Assembly: GCA_016931295.1 (NCBI GenBank)
Contig: JAFGEZ010000031.1
Coordinates: forward strand, 1 to 56,312
Length of the DNA: 56,312 nt
Source of the DNA: Candidatus Krumholzibacteriota bacterium
GTDB lineage: Bacteria; Krumholzibacteriota; Krumholzibacteriia; Krumholzibacteriales; Krumholzibacteriaceae
Direction: 5' to 3'
Each line of letters starts with the position of its first letter. Positions within the stretch are counted from its first letter, which is position 1. The notes beneath the pieces are model-generated. The model saw nothing but the letters and a program-made list of their open reading frames with translations, did no database searches and had not been told where the DNA came from. The position numbers and the translations under genes were made by a program. Shown here one piece after another: positions 15,758 through 26,400 of this stretch.

Positions 15758-18163
15758 TCAGCGCAGGAGGACCGCCTTGCGGGAGACGCGGGTCCCGTCC
15801 GCGCGGAGAAGGTAGAAATAGACGCCGCTCGGCAGGTTGTCGGGGCGCCAGTCGATCGCGTGGCGCCCGGCCGGGTACTCGGCGCGCACGATCCGTTCGA
15901 CCTCCCGCCCCGCCGCGTCGTAGGCCCGCAGATCGACGAGGCAGTTGCGCGACAGCTCGAAACGGATGACCGTCGACGGGTTGAAGGGGTTCGGCGCGTT
16001 CTGGAAGAGCGCGACGGCGGGGGGCGGCGTCTCCGCCGCGGTGGCCTCGTCGATGGCGATCGTGCCGCGGTAGACGTAACGGTCGTGCGCCCACACGTCG
16101 AGCTCGACCGCGGCGAGTGTGTCGGGGTAGGGCAGGCTCCGCGGGATCGAGAGGTGCCCCGCCTCGTCGGCCACGGCGCGGCCGTAGACCACGCCGTTCA
16201 TCCAGAGGACCGCCGTCGCCCCGGGCGCGTCGGTGTCGACCTCGAAAACGTCGTCCCACCTGCCGGCGACGGCCGGGTGCGTGGCGGCGATCGAAGCGGG
16301 CGCGGCCGTCCACGCGTCGAGCGCGGGATCGCCGAGGAGGTTCAACGTGTAGAGGCTCCAGCGGCGCGCCCCCGATTCGTATTCGCCCGGGGGATCGATG
16401 AAGGGCGCCGTGTCGTCCTTGGAGTCGGCGTTCGCCTCGCCGAGCGTGGTGAGCCCCTCGGTGAAGACGGCGTCGAAGAACTCGCGCTGGAAGTGGTGCG
16501 AGGGGCCGTCGGTCGTTCCCTCCTCGAACCAGCCGTAGCGGCTGTTGGCGAGGCAGGCGACGGCGAAGTGGTCGATCGAGACCATCGCCTCGCCGATGCA
16601 GTCGACGTCGTTGTAGACGGTGACCGTGCGGTTGTCGAAGGAGCCGGTGTAGCAGCCGGTCGAGTTGACGATCGCGTAGTTGGCAGCGAGGCCGTCATTG
16701 GTGAAGCTGGCGTCGTTGATGTCGCCGAGAGAGAAACGCATGCAGTACGAGCTGTTGCAGTGCCCCGAATGGATTACCCAGTGCGTTCCGGCGTTGATCG
16801 AGTCGCGCGCCGTGTACTTCGACCAGTAGCCGAGATCGCGGTCGTAGAGGCGATCGACGTCGAAGGCGGGTGGAATCCCCCCGGTGACGAAGCCGTAGTT
16901 GCCGCAGACACCGACGAGCTGGTCGAGCTCGTCGCCGCCCCAGGTGAGCGGGTCGTCCCACAGGTGCTCGCCGAGAAGAAGGGCCGACTCGATCTTTTCC
17001 CCGACGGGCGTGGAGAGGTAGCGGGTCGTCTTGCCGACGAAGGTGGCCACGTCGCCGGCGGTCTCCACGCAGGCGCGTCCCACCGCCAGTTCGGCGAAGA
17101 GGTCCTCCTCGCCCGGTTCCCCCCAGAGGCTGTCGCCGTCGTCGTTCCACGTGCCGTCGAGATTGGAGAAGTACATGTCGGCGGGGATGTTCGGCTCCTC
17201 GTAGAGGACGTTCGATTCGACGCCGCAGTAGAAGCCGCGGTAGGGGACGATGGCCTCGCCGCCTTCGGGCGGGCCGTCGCCGTCGCCGCCGAGGAGGACG
17301 TGCGTGATCCCGTGCAGGGCGTACTCGTCGGCGATCGCCGTGCGGATCCGCTCGGCGTCGTCGACGCCGTCGTACCCGGCGGCGATCGCCTCCACCGTGA
17401 GGATCCGCGCCCGCATCCCGCGCCGCGTGTGGAACTCGGCGAGGGAAGCGAAATCGTCCGCGAGGCTCTCCGTGGTGACGATGAGGTACTCGTAGGATTT
17501 CCCTGGCGGGAGGGGGGCCGCGACGGCGGCGGGCGCGGCGCCGGGATTGTCGACGACGCGTTCGAGTCGTGCGATCGTCGCCGGGTCGTCGCGGCGGAGG
17601 GCGGTCGCGGCGGCGGCGCGCGGATCGGGCGCGGTCTCGATGACGACCTCGACCTCGGCAAACCAGCCGACCTCGCCCGCTGCGGGGCGATAGCCGAGGG
17701 GACTGAAGGCGCCGACGGCGATCGGGTGGCCGCGCAGGAAGTGCGTGCAGAAGACGGGCTCGGGCGGCGAGACCCAGCGGTCGACGCCGTAGGCCGCCTC
17801 GTTCACCAGCAGCCGTCCGCCGGCGTCCGCGCCCGTTCCCGGCACGTGGCGCTGCCGGGGCCTGATCTGGTGGCGCCCCTCGAGCAGCCGCCAACCGCGC
17901 CGCTCGATCCGCGCCGAACAAACCGATTCGCCGGGGGGCAGCAGGAGGCGGACGCCCCGGAAGGGATAGCCGGGATAACCGGCCGAACCGGAGGTGACCG
18001 CGTCGGGAAACCGGAGGACGGTCCATCCTCCGTCGTCCACGGCGACGGCGGGCGCGTCGAAGCGGTAGACGGCGCGGATCTCCGCGCCCCGCAGTCCCGC
18101 GGCGGCGAAGCCGAGCATGGTTCCGAGAAGAATGACCGCGGGCAGTCTCCGGGAAAACGGCAT
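15758..18163 (-). CDS. Gingipain-like C25 cysteine protease with sorting domain
   Basis: 801-aa exported endopeptidase. Signal peptide to about residue 26, then a propeptide-like beta region, the C25 catalytic domain (about 225-600) and a C-terminal FlgD/type-A-sorting-like domain (NAPNPFNPSTVIRF ... SRKAVLLR). The catalytic dyad is visible as His468 in IHSGHCNSS and Cys504 in NSTGCYTGSFDN, 36 residues apart, close to the spacing in gingipains. A second subdomain has GDGDGPPEGGEAIVPYR and WGEPGEEDLFAELAVGRA. It is the second gene of a pair: 16 bp after the paralogous C25 gene, with AAAGGA six bases from the ATG. Probably co-transcribed from the promoter upstream of 20600. Arg/Lys specificity cannot be read. 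Confidence 0.88.
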   Translation of the reverse strand: MPFSRRLPAVILLGTMLGFAAAGLRGAEIRAVYRFDAPAVAVDDGGWTVLRFPDAVTSGSAGYPGYPFRGVRLLLPPGESVCSARIERRGWRLLEGRHQIRPRQRHVPGTGADAGGRLLVNEAAYGVDRWVSPPEPVFCTHFLRGHPIAVGAFSPLGYRPAAGEVGWFAEVEVVIETAPDPRAAAATALRRDDPATIARLERVVDNPGAAPAAVAAPLPPGKSYEYLIVTTESLADDFASLAEFHTRRGMRARILTVEAIAAGYDGVDDAERIRTAIADEYALHGITHVLLGGDGDGPPEGGEAIVPYRGFYCGVESNVLYEEPNIPADMYFSNLDGTWNDDGDSLWGEPGEEDLFAELAVGRACVETAGDVATFVGKTTRYLSTPVGEKIESALLLGEHLWDDPLTWGGDELDQLVGVCGNYGFVTGGIPPAFDVDRLYDRDLGYWSKYTARDSINAGTHWVIHSGHCNSSYCMRFSLGDINDASFTNDGLAANYAIVNSTGCYTGSFDNRTVTVYNDVDCIGEAMVSIDHFAVACLANSRYGWFEEGTTDGPSHHFQREFFDAVFTEGLTTLGEANADSKDDTAPFIDPPGEYESGARRWSLYTLNLLGDPALDAWTAAPASIAATHPAVAGRWDDVFEVDTDAPGATAVLWMNGVVYGRAVADEAGHLSIPRSLPYPDTLAAVELDVWAHDRYVYRGTIAIDEATAAETPPPAVALFQNAPNPFNPSTVIRFELSRNCLVDLRAYDAAGREVERIVRAEYPAGRHAIDWRPDNLPSGVYFYLLRADGTRVSRKAVLLR

Positions 18164-18179
18164 GTCGTTCCTTTCGTCG

Positions 18180-20600
18180 TCAGCGCAGGAGGACGGCCTT
18201 GCGGGCGATCCGCCGCCCGCCCGTCTCGAGCACGTAGAGATAGACGCCGCTCGCCGCGCCGGCGGGGCGCCACGGAACCGCGTGCAACCCGGCGTCGAGA
18301 CGGCCGTCGACGAGGGTGGCGACGCGCCGTCCCCGCACGTCGTAGACGCGCAGGAGGGCGCGCCCCGGCCGGTCGAGGACGAAGCGGATGACCGTCGACG
18401 GATTGAATGGATTCGGCTCGTTCTGTTCGAGGCGCAGAAGCGGCGGCGGCGCGTCCGCGCCGGTGGCCGGATCCCTGAAGAAGACGAGGCCCCGGTACGC
18501 CTCGCGGTCGTGGGCCCACGCGTCGATCTCGATCGAGGTGAGCGAGTCGGGGATCGTCCGGCAGCGTTCGACGGTCGCCGTGCCGCCGGCGTCGGCCACG
18601 CCCCGGGCGAAGCACTCGCCGTCGGCCCAGAGGGCGACGAGGGCTCCCTCGACTCCCGTGTCGACGACGATCGAAGCGGCGCCGCGGCTCATCAGGATCG
18701 GGTGCGAGACGCTCATCGGATTCGGTTCGTCGGTCCACGTCTCCATGACCGGGTCCCCGAGCAGGTTCAGGCAGTAGTAGACCCAGCGGAGACCGCCCGT
18801 CTCGTAGAGGTCGGGCGGGACGAGGAAGGGCGCCACCTCCTCCTTCGAGCGGTTGTTCGCCTCGCCGAGGGTGTTGCAGCCCTCTGAGAAGACGGCATCG
18901 AAGAACTCGCGCATGAAATGCTGGTTGGGCCCGTCGGTGCCGGGGGCGTCGGCGAGTCCGAATCGCGAGTTGCCGATGAAGGCGACGGCGCAGTGGGGCG
19001 TGGTGACGAAGATCTCGCCGATGCAGTCCACGGGATCCCATTGGGTGGAGGACATCCGGTTGTCGAAGGCTCCCGCGTAGCAGCCCTGCGAGTAGAAGAC
19101 GGGAAAGGGCGCAGCGGATCCGTCGTTGGCGAAGGTGTATTCGTTTATCTGGTCGGGCCTCAGGTGCATGCAGTAATGCGTGTAGGAATGCCCGAGATGC
19201 GCCAGCCAGAGCGTGCCGTCGTTCACCTCGTGACAGACGTCGGCATTGTACCAGTAGTCGCCGTCGCGTTCGTAGCGGCGCGTCACGGCGAAGCCGACCG
19301 GGTAGCCGCAGGTCTCGTAGCCGTTCGCAACGCACGTGCCGACGAGCTCGTCCATGCAGTCGCCCCCGTAGACGAGCGGTTCGTCCCAGAGCTTCTCGCC
19401 GAGGAGGACGACCGAGCGGTTCATGCCGGCGACCGGGCTCGACTGGTAGAGGATCGTCTTGTTCACGAAGTCGGCCGCCTCGGCCGGGTCGTCGACCGGC
19501 GCGCGGCCGACGGCGACCTCGGCGAAGAGGTCGTCCTCGCCCGGCTCGCCCCACGCCGTGTCGGCGTCGTCGTTCCACGAGCCGTCGAGGCAGGCGAAGT
19601 AGATATCGGCCGGGATGTTGTTGTCGTGCTCGAAGGTCGGGTCCGCGAGTATCCCCTCGAGGAGGAAGCCGCAGTAGAGGGGACGGAAGGGGACGGTCTT
19701 CGGGTCGTCGGGATGGCCGTCGGCGTCGCCGCCGAGCAGGACGTGCGTGATCCCGTTGTGGATGTAGGCGTCGCGGATCGCCCGCCGGACGTTGTCCGCC
19801 GGGTCGATCCCGTCGAAGACCTCTTCGACGCTCTCCCAGGCGACGATCTTCGTGCGGATGCCGCGCCGGTTGTAGAATCGCCTGAGCGGCTCGAAGGAGG
19901 AGGCGAGGGTCTCGTTGGTGAGGATGAGGTACTCGTAGCGCTCGAAGCCGAGTTCCTCGGCGCGGGAGTCGGCCGGCGCCGGCGCCGCCCCCGGATTGTC
20001 CACGAGCGCGGAGAGCCGGGCGATCGTTTCGGCGTCCGTCCGGCGGAGCTCGGCCGCCTCGGTTGCGCGCGGGTCGGGCGACGTCTCGACGACGAGCTCG
20101 ATCTCGCCGTACCAGCCGACGAGACCGCCTCGCGGATGGAAGGCGGCGGGACTGAAGGAGCCGACGGCGATCGGGTGCCCCCGGTAATGGAAGGTGCGGA
20201 ACCGTGCCGTCTCCGGCTCGACCCACCGGTCGACGCCGTAGGCCGCCTCGTTCACCCGCAGGTCGCTTCGACGCGGGGCGCTGACGGGGATGAAGGCCTG
20301 GCGGGGGGCGAGACGGCAGGTGCCGGCGACGGGGGTCCAGTCTCGTCGCTCGATGCGCACCGACGCCGCGCGTTCGCCCTCGGGCAGGAGGATGCGGGCG
20401 CCGCGGAAGGGAAAGGCCGGCTCGCCGACGGGGCCGAGCCCGATCGTGTTCTCGAAGACGAGCGCGGAGAATCCGCCGCCGCGCGGCTCGATGCGCGGGG
20501 CGTCGAAGCGGTAGACGGCGCGCACTTCGCCGGCCTGGGCGGCGCCGGCCGCGAAAAGTACGGCGAGCAGGGCGCAGGAAAGCAGACTCGTCGACCTCAT
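18180..20600 (-). CDS. Gingipain-like C25 cysteine protease with sorting domain (paralogue)
   Basis: 806 aa and co-linear with the next gene from signal peptide to sorting domain, so the two arose by tandem duplication. Shared blocks include EVRAVYRFDAP, VNEAAYGVDRW, RGHPIAVGSFSP and ITHVLLGGDADG. The dyad is His471 (LAHLGHSYTH) and Cys507 (YSQGCYAGAFDN), again 36 apart. The C-terminus reads NEPNPFNPSTVIRF ... ARKAVLLR. The ATG at 20600 has AAGGAG six bases upstream. The differences around the dyad and in the substrate side (IHSGHCNSSYC versus LAHLGHSYTHYC) suggest the pair has diverged in specificity. Confidence 0.88.
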   Translation of the reverse strand: MRSTSLLSCALLAVLFAAGAAQAGEVRAVYRFDAPRIEPRGGGFSALVFENTIGLGPVGEPAFPFRGARILLPEGERAASVRIERRDWTPVAGTCRLAPRQAFIPVSAPRRSDLRVNEAAYGVDRWVEPETARFRTFHYRGHPIAVGSFSPAAFHPRGGLVGWYGEIELVVETSPDPRATEAAELRRTDAETIARLSALVDNPGAAPAPADSRAEELGFERYEYLILTNETLASSFEPLRRFYNRRGIRTKIVAWESVEEVFDGIDPADNVRRAIRDAYIHNGITHVLLGGDADGHPDDPKTVPFRPLYCGFLLEGILADPTFEHDNNIPADIYFACLDGSWNDDADTAWGEPGEDDLFAEVAVGRAPVDDPAEAADFVNKTILYQSSPVAGMNRSVVLLGEKLWDEPLVYGGDCMDELVGTCVANGYETCGYPVGFAVTRRYERDGDYWYNADVCHEVNDGTLWLAHLGHSYTHYCMHLRPDQINEYTFANDGSAAPFPVFYSQGCYAGAFDNRMSSTQWDPVDCIGEIFVTTPHCAVAFIGNSRFGLADAPGTDGPNQHFMREFFDAVFSEGCNTLGEANNRSKEEVAPFLVPPDLYETGGLRWVYYCLNLLGDPVMETWTDEPNPMSVSHPILMSRGAASIVVDTGVEGALVALWADGECFARGVADAGGTATVERCRTIPDSLTSIEIDAWAHDREAYRGLVFFRDPATGADAPPPLLRLEQNEPNPFNPSTVIRFVLDRPGRALLRVYDVRGRRVATLVDGRLDAGLHAVPWRPAGAASGVYLYVLETGGRRIARKAVLLR

Positions 20601-20715
20601 GGAGGGCTCCTTTCGGAGGAGCGCCTGCTCTCGACCGGGTGGGATTCCGTCACGGGACGGTGCGAGCATGGCGTATCCGTTCTTCGCTCGGGACGCGTCG
20701 GCCGGCCACACTTCG

Positions 20716-20744
20716 AATATACTACGCAACCGCCTGTGAGGAAA
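20716..20744 (-). promoter_or_regulatory. Candidate promoter of the C25 pair
   Basis: Minus-strand TATATT (-10, 20721-20716) with a weak -35 (TTTCCT) at 17 bp, about 115 bp upstream of the first C25 start. It lies between the upstream subtilase stop (20765) and the C25 gene. Confidence 0.35.
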
Positions 20745-20764
20745 GGACTCCCGCGCGCGCCCGG

Positions 20765-23218
20765 TCACCGCAGCAACACGAGTTTCCGCGACCGCGTCTC
20801 GTCTCCCGCGCGCAGCACGCAGAAGTAGACCCCCGAGACGGCCTCGCGGCCCGCCTCGTCCCGTCCGTCCCACATGACGCTGTGCGCCCCGGCCTCGTAA
20901 CGCCGCTCGCGGAGAACGCGCACGAGCCGTCCGCGCACGTCGTAGATCCTGATGCTCGCCCGCCCGTCCGCGGGGATGTAGAAGGGGATCCACGTCACGG
21001 GATTGAAGGGGTTGGGCCAGTTGGCGTCGAGGACGAGCCGCGGCGGCCGGTCGCCCCTCTCGATCTCCCCGACGGCGACGGCGACGCCCAGCGCGTCGAG
21101 GATGCGGAGCTTGCCCCAGCCCCACGTGTCGTTGTAGACGGCGCCGGTGAACCCGTCGGCCAGGGCGGCCGCGGCGATCCGCCCCTGGATCCCGTCGGCG
21201 GTGAGCGTCGTGTCGGACTGCTTCACGAGGGCGACGGCGGCCGCCACGTGCGGCCCCGCGGCGCTCGTGCCGCTGAACTGGCGGTAGCCGCCGAGCGGAT
21301 AGCCGCCGGTGTCCTGGCTCGTCCGGGTCGAGTAGACGTCGTAGTTGCCCGGCGAGGCGATGTCGAGCAGGTGCTTGCCGTCGATCCTCGCCCCGCGGCC
21401 GCTGAAGGCGCTGATCTCGCCCGGCGGGATCGACCCGGCGCCGACGCCGCCGTACCCCTCGAAGCCGCGCGTCGAGTAGGAGGCGTTGCAGAAGGCGCTG
21501 TCGGCGGTCGCCGGCCAGGTGACGTTGCGGTCGTTGGAGACGTCGTCGAGCCACTCGGCGCCGCCGGCCCACGAGGAGAGATTGTCGGCGACGTTCTCGA
21601 TCGTCTCTATCTCGCCGGCCGTTTCGTTGACGATCGTGAGCTCCCACGTGCCGAGGACGTTCGGATTGTTGTTGTAGGCGACGTAGAAGTCGAACTCCAT
21701 CGTCCCGCGGTCGCTCTCGTACCAGTCGAACCAGAAGTAGTAGCCGTCGAATTCGTACAGGCCCGGTTCGAAGGTGAATCGCCCGCCGAGCGGCGTCTCC
21801 ATGCGGAAGACGAGGTCGTCGATCGCCGTCCGCCAGAGGACCGTCCCGTAGAGGTAGCCGATGTCCTGGCCGTTGTACTGGGGGACGCCGATCCGCACGG
21901 TCGTCGAGTCGTTCGCCGGAACGTTCGAGATTGCGTGCTTGCCGCCGCGGGCGAGGTTGCCCGAGGGCGTCACCTGGACGATCGTCTCGTTCTCGATCGA
22001 GATGATCTCGGCGTCGAGGGTGGAGCCGTCGAGCGGCTCCCAGACGAACCCCCCGAACTCGTAGAGCATCGCGTCGGCCTCGCGGGAGCGGGCCCAGGGC
22101 ACGAGGTAGGAGATGGGGAGCCCCGAGAAGAAGTAGCCGGCGAGGATCTCGGCATCGGGGGCGACGCCGGTGAAGCGGTGGCGTCCCGGCCAGCCGCCGG
22201 CGAGGATCCCCGAGACGGCCGTGCCGTGGCCGTTCGTGTCGTTTTCGTTCATGATGAGGTCGACGCCGCGCTCGCGTTCCACCTGGTCGGCGTTCGCCGT
22301 GGCCCGCACCTTCGACGTGCCGAGGGCGACGAGTCGCTCGCCCGGGTCGAGTTCGCCGTCGGCGTCGTCGTCGAGAGCGATGAAGAGAAGCTCGCCGTAG
22401 GTCGGGTCGCTTTCGGCGAAGCCGTCGCCCGGACCGTATTCGCGTTCGCCGTTGCCGTTCGCGTCGTTGTAGAGCCAGTCCCACCAGGTCTGGCAGACGC
22501 CGTCGTCGTTGCTCGGGTAGCCCGCGCCCCAGACGTGGGCGGGATCGTAGATCCACCCGTCCAGGAAGTCGAGCGTCTCGCCGGCGTCGGCGAAACCGTC
22601 GCCGTCCAGGTCCACCGCGTCCGTTCCCGCGGTGAAATCGCCGGATTCGTCGGCGTCGATCCAGTCGAGCGTGTCGCCGTCGGCGCGGAAGAAGGAGGGA
22701 TGGAAGACATCGATCCCCGTGTCGAAATCGGCGATCCGCATCCCCGAGCCGGCGATCGGGGCGCCGAGCGGGTCGTCGTAGCCCCGGGCGGCCGCCGCCT
22801 CGATCTCGACCGCGCTCACGTCGAGCAGGGGAAGGACGACGGGGTTCCAGGCCGCCTCGACGCGCAGCAGCTCGCGGCGCGCGGCGAGGCCGTCGAGGGC
22901 CTCCCACGGCACCCTGAGGGGATAGATCGCCCCGGTGCGCGCGATGTCGCCGCCGGCCTCGAAGAAGCGGACGCCGTCGGCGCGGAGCGCCTCGATCTCG
23001 GCGCCGGAGAGGACGTGGTCGAACTTCGCCGTCACGACGACCGATTCCCCGGCCCCGGCCGCGAGAAAGGGACGCCCCGCCATCCCGGCGAGGAGGGGGG
23101 CGGCGCGGTGGTCCGCGAGAAAGCGGAGGGAGGGGTCGAATTTCCCGCCGGCCGCCGGCGATCCAACCGCGGCGGTCAGGAAAACGAGGATGCAGGAAAC
23201 GGCGACGAGCGGTCTCAT
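20765..23218 (-). CDS. Subtilisin-like S8 protease with Ca-loop insertion and sorting domain
   Basis: 817-aa exported serine protease: signal peptide (to about 23), an I9-like propeptide (about 30-125), a catalytic domain and the common C-terminal sorting-like domain (NWPNPFNPVTW ... SRKLVLLR). The triad is Asp166 (ADFDTGID), His331 (NGHGTAVSG) and Ser652 (SGTSAAGPHVA). The 165-residue gap between Asp and His is unusually long. It holds aspartate-rich loops (DLDGDGFADAGE; LDDDADGELDPGE) of the DxDxDG calcium-binding kind. A further beta domain (about 440-560) is inserted between His and Ser. The ATG at 23218 begins the signal peptide directly. Good promoter at 23285-23313. Same strand as the C25 pair 164 bp downstream. 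Confidence 0.9.
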   Translation of the reverse strand: MRPLVAVSCILVFLTAAVGSPAAGGKFDPSLRFLADHRAAPLLAGMAGRPFLAAGAGESVVVTAKFDHVLSGAEIEALRADGVRFFEAGGDIARTGAIYPLRVPWEALDGLAARRELLRVEAAWNPVVLPLLDVSAVEIEAAAARGYDDPLGAPIAGSGMRIADFDTGIDVFHPSFFRADGDTLDWIDADESGDFTAGTDAVDLDGDGFADAGETLDFLDGWIYDPAHVWGAGYPSNDDGVCQTWWDWLYNDANGNGEREYGPGDGFAESDPTYGELLFIALDDDADGELDPGERLVALGTSKVRATANADQVERERGVDLIMNENDTNGHGTAVSGILAGGWPGRHRFTGVAPDAEILAGYFFSGLPISYLVPWARSREADAMLYEFGGFVWEPLDGSTLDAEIISIENETIVQVTPSGNLARGGKHAISNVPANDSTTVRIGVPQYNGQDIGYLYGTVLWRTAIDDLVFRMETPLGGRFTFEPGLYEFDGYYFWFDWYESDRGTMEFDFYVAYNNNPNVLGTWELTIVNETAGEIETIENVADNLSSWAGGAEWLDDVSNDRNVTWPATADSAFCNASYSTRGFEGYGGVGAGSIPPGEISAFSGRGARIDGKHLLDIASPGNYDVYSTRTSQDTGGYPLGGYRQFSGTSAAGPHVAAAVALVKQSDTTLTADGIQGRIAAAALADGFTGAVYNDTWGWGKLRILDALGVAVAVGEIERGDRPPRLVLDANWPNPFNPVTWIPFYIPADGRASIRIYDVRGRLVRVLRERRYEAGAHSVMWDGRDEAGREAVSGVYFCVLRAGDETRSRKLVLLR

Positions 23219-23284
23219 GAGGCGTCTCTCTTCCCGGCGGGCCGGCCCGCGCGTGATTTGATGGAACTGCAGCGGTTTCCCCGT

Positions 23285-23313
23285 ATGATACCACATCGGC
23301 GCGCCGCGTTCAA
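23285..23313 (-). promoter_or_regulatory. Sigma70-type promoter of the S8 protease
   Basis: Minus-strand TTGAAC (23313-23308), 17-bp spacer, TATCAT (23290-23285), about 67 bp upstream of the start codon. One of the best matches in the window. Confidence 0.6.
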
Positions 23314-23483
23314 ACGGGGCGCGGAGAACGGCGGCGCGACACGACGATCGGCGAATGCGGAAATGAGGGCGTCGGGGCGGGCTGGAGCGCGAAGCGGCGA
23401 TCGGGGGCGCGGGCGGTTCGAGACGGAAAGCGACGGGGGAGCGCCGCGTGCGGCGCCCCCCCGCGAAGCGATCCTGCTGCGGA

Positions 23484-26400
23484 TCAACTCTTGTCGGGAT
23501 CCTTCGGCTTGGTGTACTTCGTGCGCGGAGGATCCTCCGAAATCTTCTGCATCAGGTACTCGATCGTCCGCTCGAGTTGCGGGTCACGGCCCTTGACGAC
23601 CTCGTCGGGCATGTTCTCGACCTCGATGTCGGGGGCGATCCCCTCGTTCTCGACGTCGTATTCCTCGTCGAGGTTCATGAACCCGACCGTCGGCACGGTG
23701 ACCATGCCGCCGTCGACGAGCGGCAGGTTGCGGTTCATGCCGACCAGTCCGCCCCAGGTCCGCTTGCCCACGAGGGGGCCGAGCTTGTTCTGGCGGAAGA
23801 AGAAGGGGAAGGCGTCGCCTCCCGAGCCGGCGCGCTCGTTGATGATGCAGGCCATGTGGCCGACGGGCGCGGCGACGGGGAAGGGGTTGACGCGGCCGTA
23901 CCGCTCGCCCCAGAGACTCGAGATCCTGCGGCTGAGCCGGTCGGTGAAGAGGGTCGGCATCCAGCCGCCGCTGTTGTAGCGGACGTCGACGACGATCCCC
24001 TCCATCCGCGCCTGCGCGTAGAACTGCCGCGCGAACTCGACGAGTCCCCAGACGGCCGTCGACGGGACGTGGATGTAGCCGATCTTCCCGCCGGAGGCCT
24101 CGAGGGTCTTCAGGCGGTTCCCCTCCACCCAGTCGTCGTAGCGGAGGTTGATGTCGCTGGCGACGGGGACGACCGTGTAATCCTTCGGGTCGTCGTCGCC
24201 CGGCGTCGTGCCGACCGTGACGATCGTCTGCTCGCCGGCGAGCCCCTCGAGGAGCTCGTAGGGGTTCGTCGGGTACTTCAGGTCGACGCCGTTGATCGCG
24301 AGAAGAAAGTTTCCCTCCTCGACGGCGATCCCCGGCTGGGCGAGCGGGGCGATGAACTGGGGATCCCAGTTGCGGCCCCCGTAGATCTTCGAGATGCGGT
24401 ACCGGCCGCTCTTCGAGTCGATCTCGAGATCGCAGCCGAGCTTGCCGCCGCCGATGAACGAGGCGCTCGGGTAGTAGTCGCCGCCGCCCACGTAGGAGTG
24501 CCCGACGCACAGCTCGGCGATCAGCTCGCCGATGACGTAGTTGAGGTCGTCGCGGCTCGTCAGGTAGGGAATGAACTGCTCGTAGCGCTTCTTCATCGCG
24601 TCCCAGTCGACGCCGTGCATGTTGTCGACGTAGAAGAAGTCGCGCTCGAGCCGCCACGCCTCGTTGAACATCTGCGCCCACTCGGCCCGCGGATCGAGCT
24701 TCATCGTGAGCCCGGCCGTGGAGATCGAGCCGTCGCCGACCTTCTTGCCGGGGGCGACGTCGATGATCCCGTACTGGCCGCGCGCGGAGTAGATGATCTT
24801 CTTGCCGTCGGCGGAGACGTCGTAGCCGTTGATCCCGGCGATGACCGTCTTCGCCTCGCGCTCCTTGAAGTCGAAGAACTTGAGCTCCGCCGAGCCGGGC
24901 ATGCCGTTCAGCGAGATCGGCGTGCTGGGGACCTCGGCGAAGAGGAGCTTGCCCTCGAGGGCGTAGAGCCCGATGAAGTTGCCCGTTCCGAGGGGAAGGG
25001 CGACGACGCGGTGCTCGATCCCGTCGAAGTCGATCTTGATGCCCTCTTCGTCCTTCTTCTCCTCGTCGGTCTTCTCCTCGTTCTTCTTCTTCTTCTCGTC
25101 GCCGTTTTCGTTCTCGTCCTTCTTCTCCTCCTCCTTCACCTCGACCTCGTCGCTCTCGGGAGCGAGGAGGCTCGGCGTGTCGGCCGCCAGCGTGAGGACG
25201 CAGACGGTGGAGGGGTAGGGGAAGTCGACGTCGAACTCGCGCGAGTGGAACCGGATGTTCTGCGAGCGGTCGGAGACGAAGAAGAGGTACTTGCCGCCCG
25301 GGTCGAACGTGGGATCGTAGTCGTTGTACATCCCGCTCGTGACGCGCTGCGAGCGTCCCTCGTCGAGGGAGTAAAGCCAGATCGAACTGAGGGCGCTGTC
25401 GAAGTCGCGCTTCGAGTAGGCGATCCACTTGCTGTCATGCGACCAGGCGAAATCGTTGAGATCGCCCCAGTCGTCCTCGTCGATCACGTGGAATTTCTTC
25501 GCCTCGACATCGGCCCAGTAGAGCTTGAAGGTCTGGTCGTAGAAGAGGATCTTCTTGCTGTCGGGAGACCATTTCAGCAGGAAGGGGTAGTTGTGGAGCC
25601 CCTTGGTCACGCGCACGGGATCGCCCGTGCCGTCCGCCGGGCGCGTGTAGAGCTCGTATTCGCCCGTTTCGTCGGCGAAGTAGGCGATCCATCTGCCGTC
25701 GGGGGAGTATGCGGGCGACCGTTCCCGTACGCCGGAGGTGCGGCTGATGTTCCTGGCCACGCCCTTCTCGGCCGGCACGGTGAAGATCTCGCCCCGGGCG
25801 CCGAAGATCGCGCGCTTGCCGGAGGCGGATAGATCGAAGGTGCGGATCATCCCCGCGGCGTTCACGAAATGCGGCCGCGTGGAGTTGAGCTCGCCGGGCA
25901 CCTGTACCTTGATCCGCTCGGCCTTCTCCGTTGCCAGGTCGAGGACGTACAGGAAGCCGCCGTTCTCGTAGACGATCCTGCCGTCGCCGAGGCTCGGCCA
26001 CTTGACGTCGTATTCCCTGTGGCTGGTGATCTGCCGGATCTCCCTCGTCTTCATGTCGAGGCAGAAGATGTTCATCGCGTGGGAACGGTCGGAGACGAAG
26101 TAGACGCGGTCCCCGAACCACATCGGGAAGGCGTCGGTGCCCTCGAAGTCGGTGAGCTTCTCCGAGACGTTCTTCTTCAGGTCGTAGAGCCAGATCTCCT
26201 GCGCCATGCCGCCGCGATAGCGTTTCCACGTGCGGAACTCGCGCGACATGCGGTTGTAGGCGATCTTCGTGCCGTCGGGGGAGAAGGAGGTCAGCTCCCC
26301 CTCGAAGAGGGGCAGGGCCTCCGGGTAGCCGCCGTCCACGCCGACGAGGAAGAGCCGGCGGTAGCGTGGTCCGGGGTTGGTCTTCGATTCGCGGGACGAC

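Noticed and set aside
20639-23596. 985-aa plus-strand ORF opposite the S8 protease
   Set aside because: Val/Asp/Arg-rich antisense frame produced by high GC3; the minus strand has a complete catalytic triad and signal peptide.
25040-25140. CTT/CTC microsatellite-like run
   Set aside because: It encodes the in-frame Lys/Glu linker of the tricorn protein and keeps the frame.
23448-25832. 794-aa plus-strand ORF opposite the tricorn gene
   Set aside because: Antisense shadow; the opposite strand has conserved propeller and catalytic motifs.
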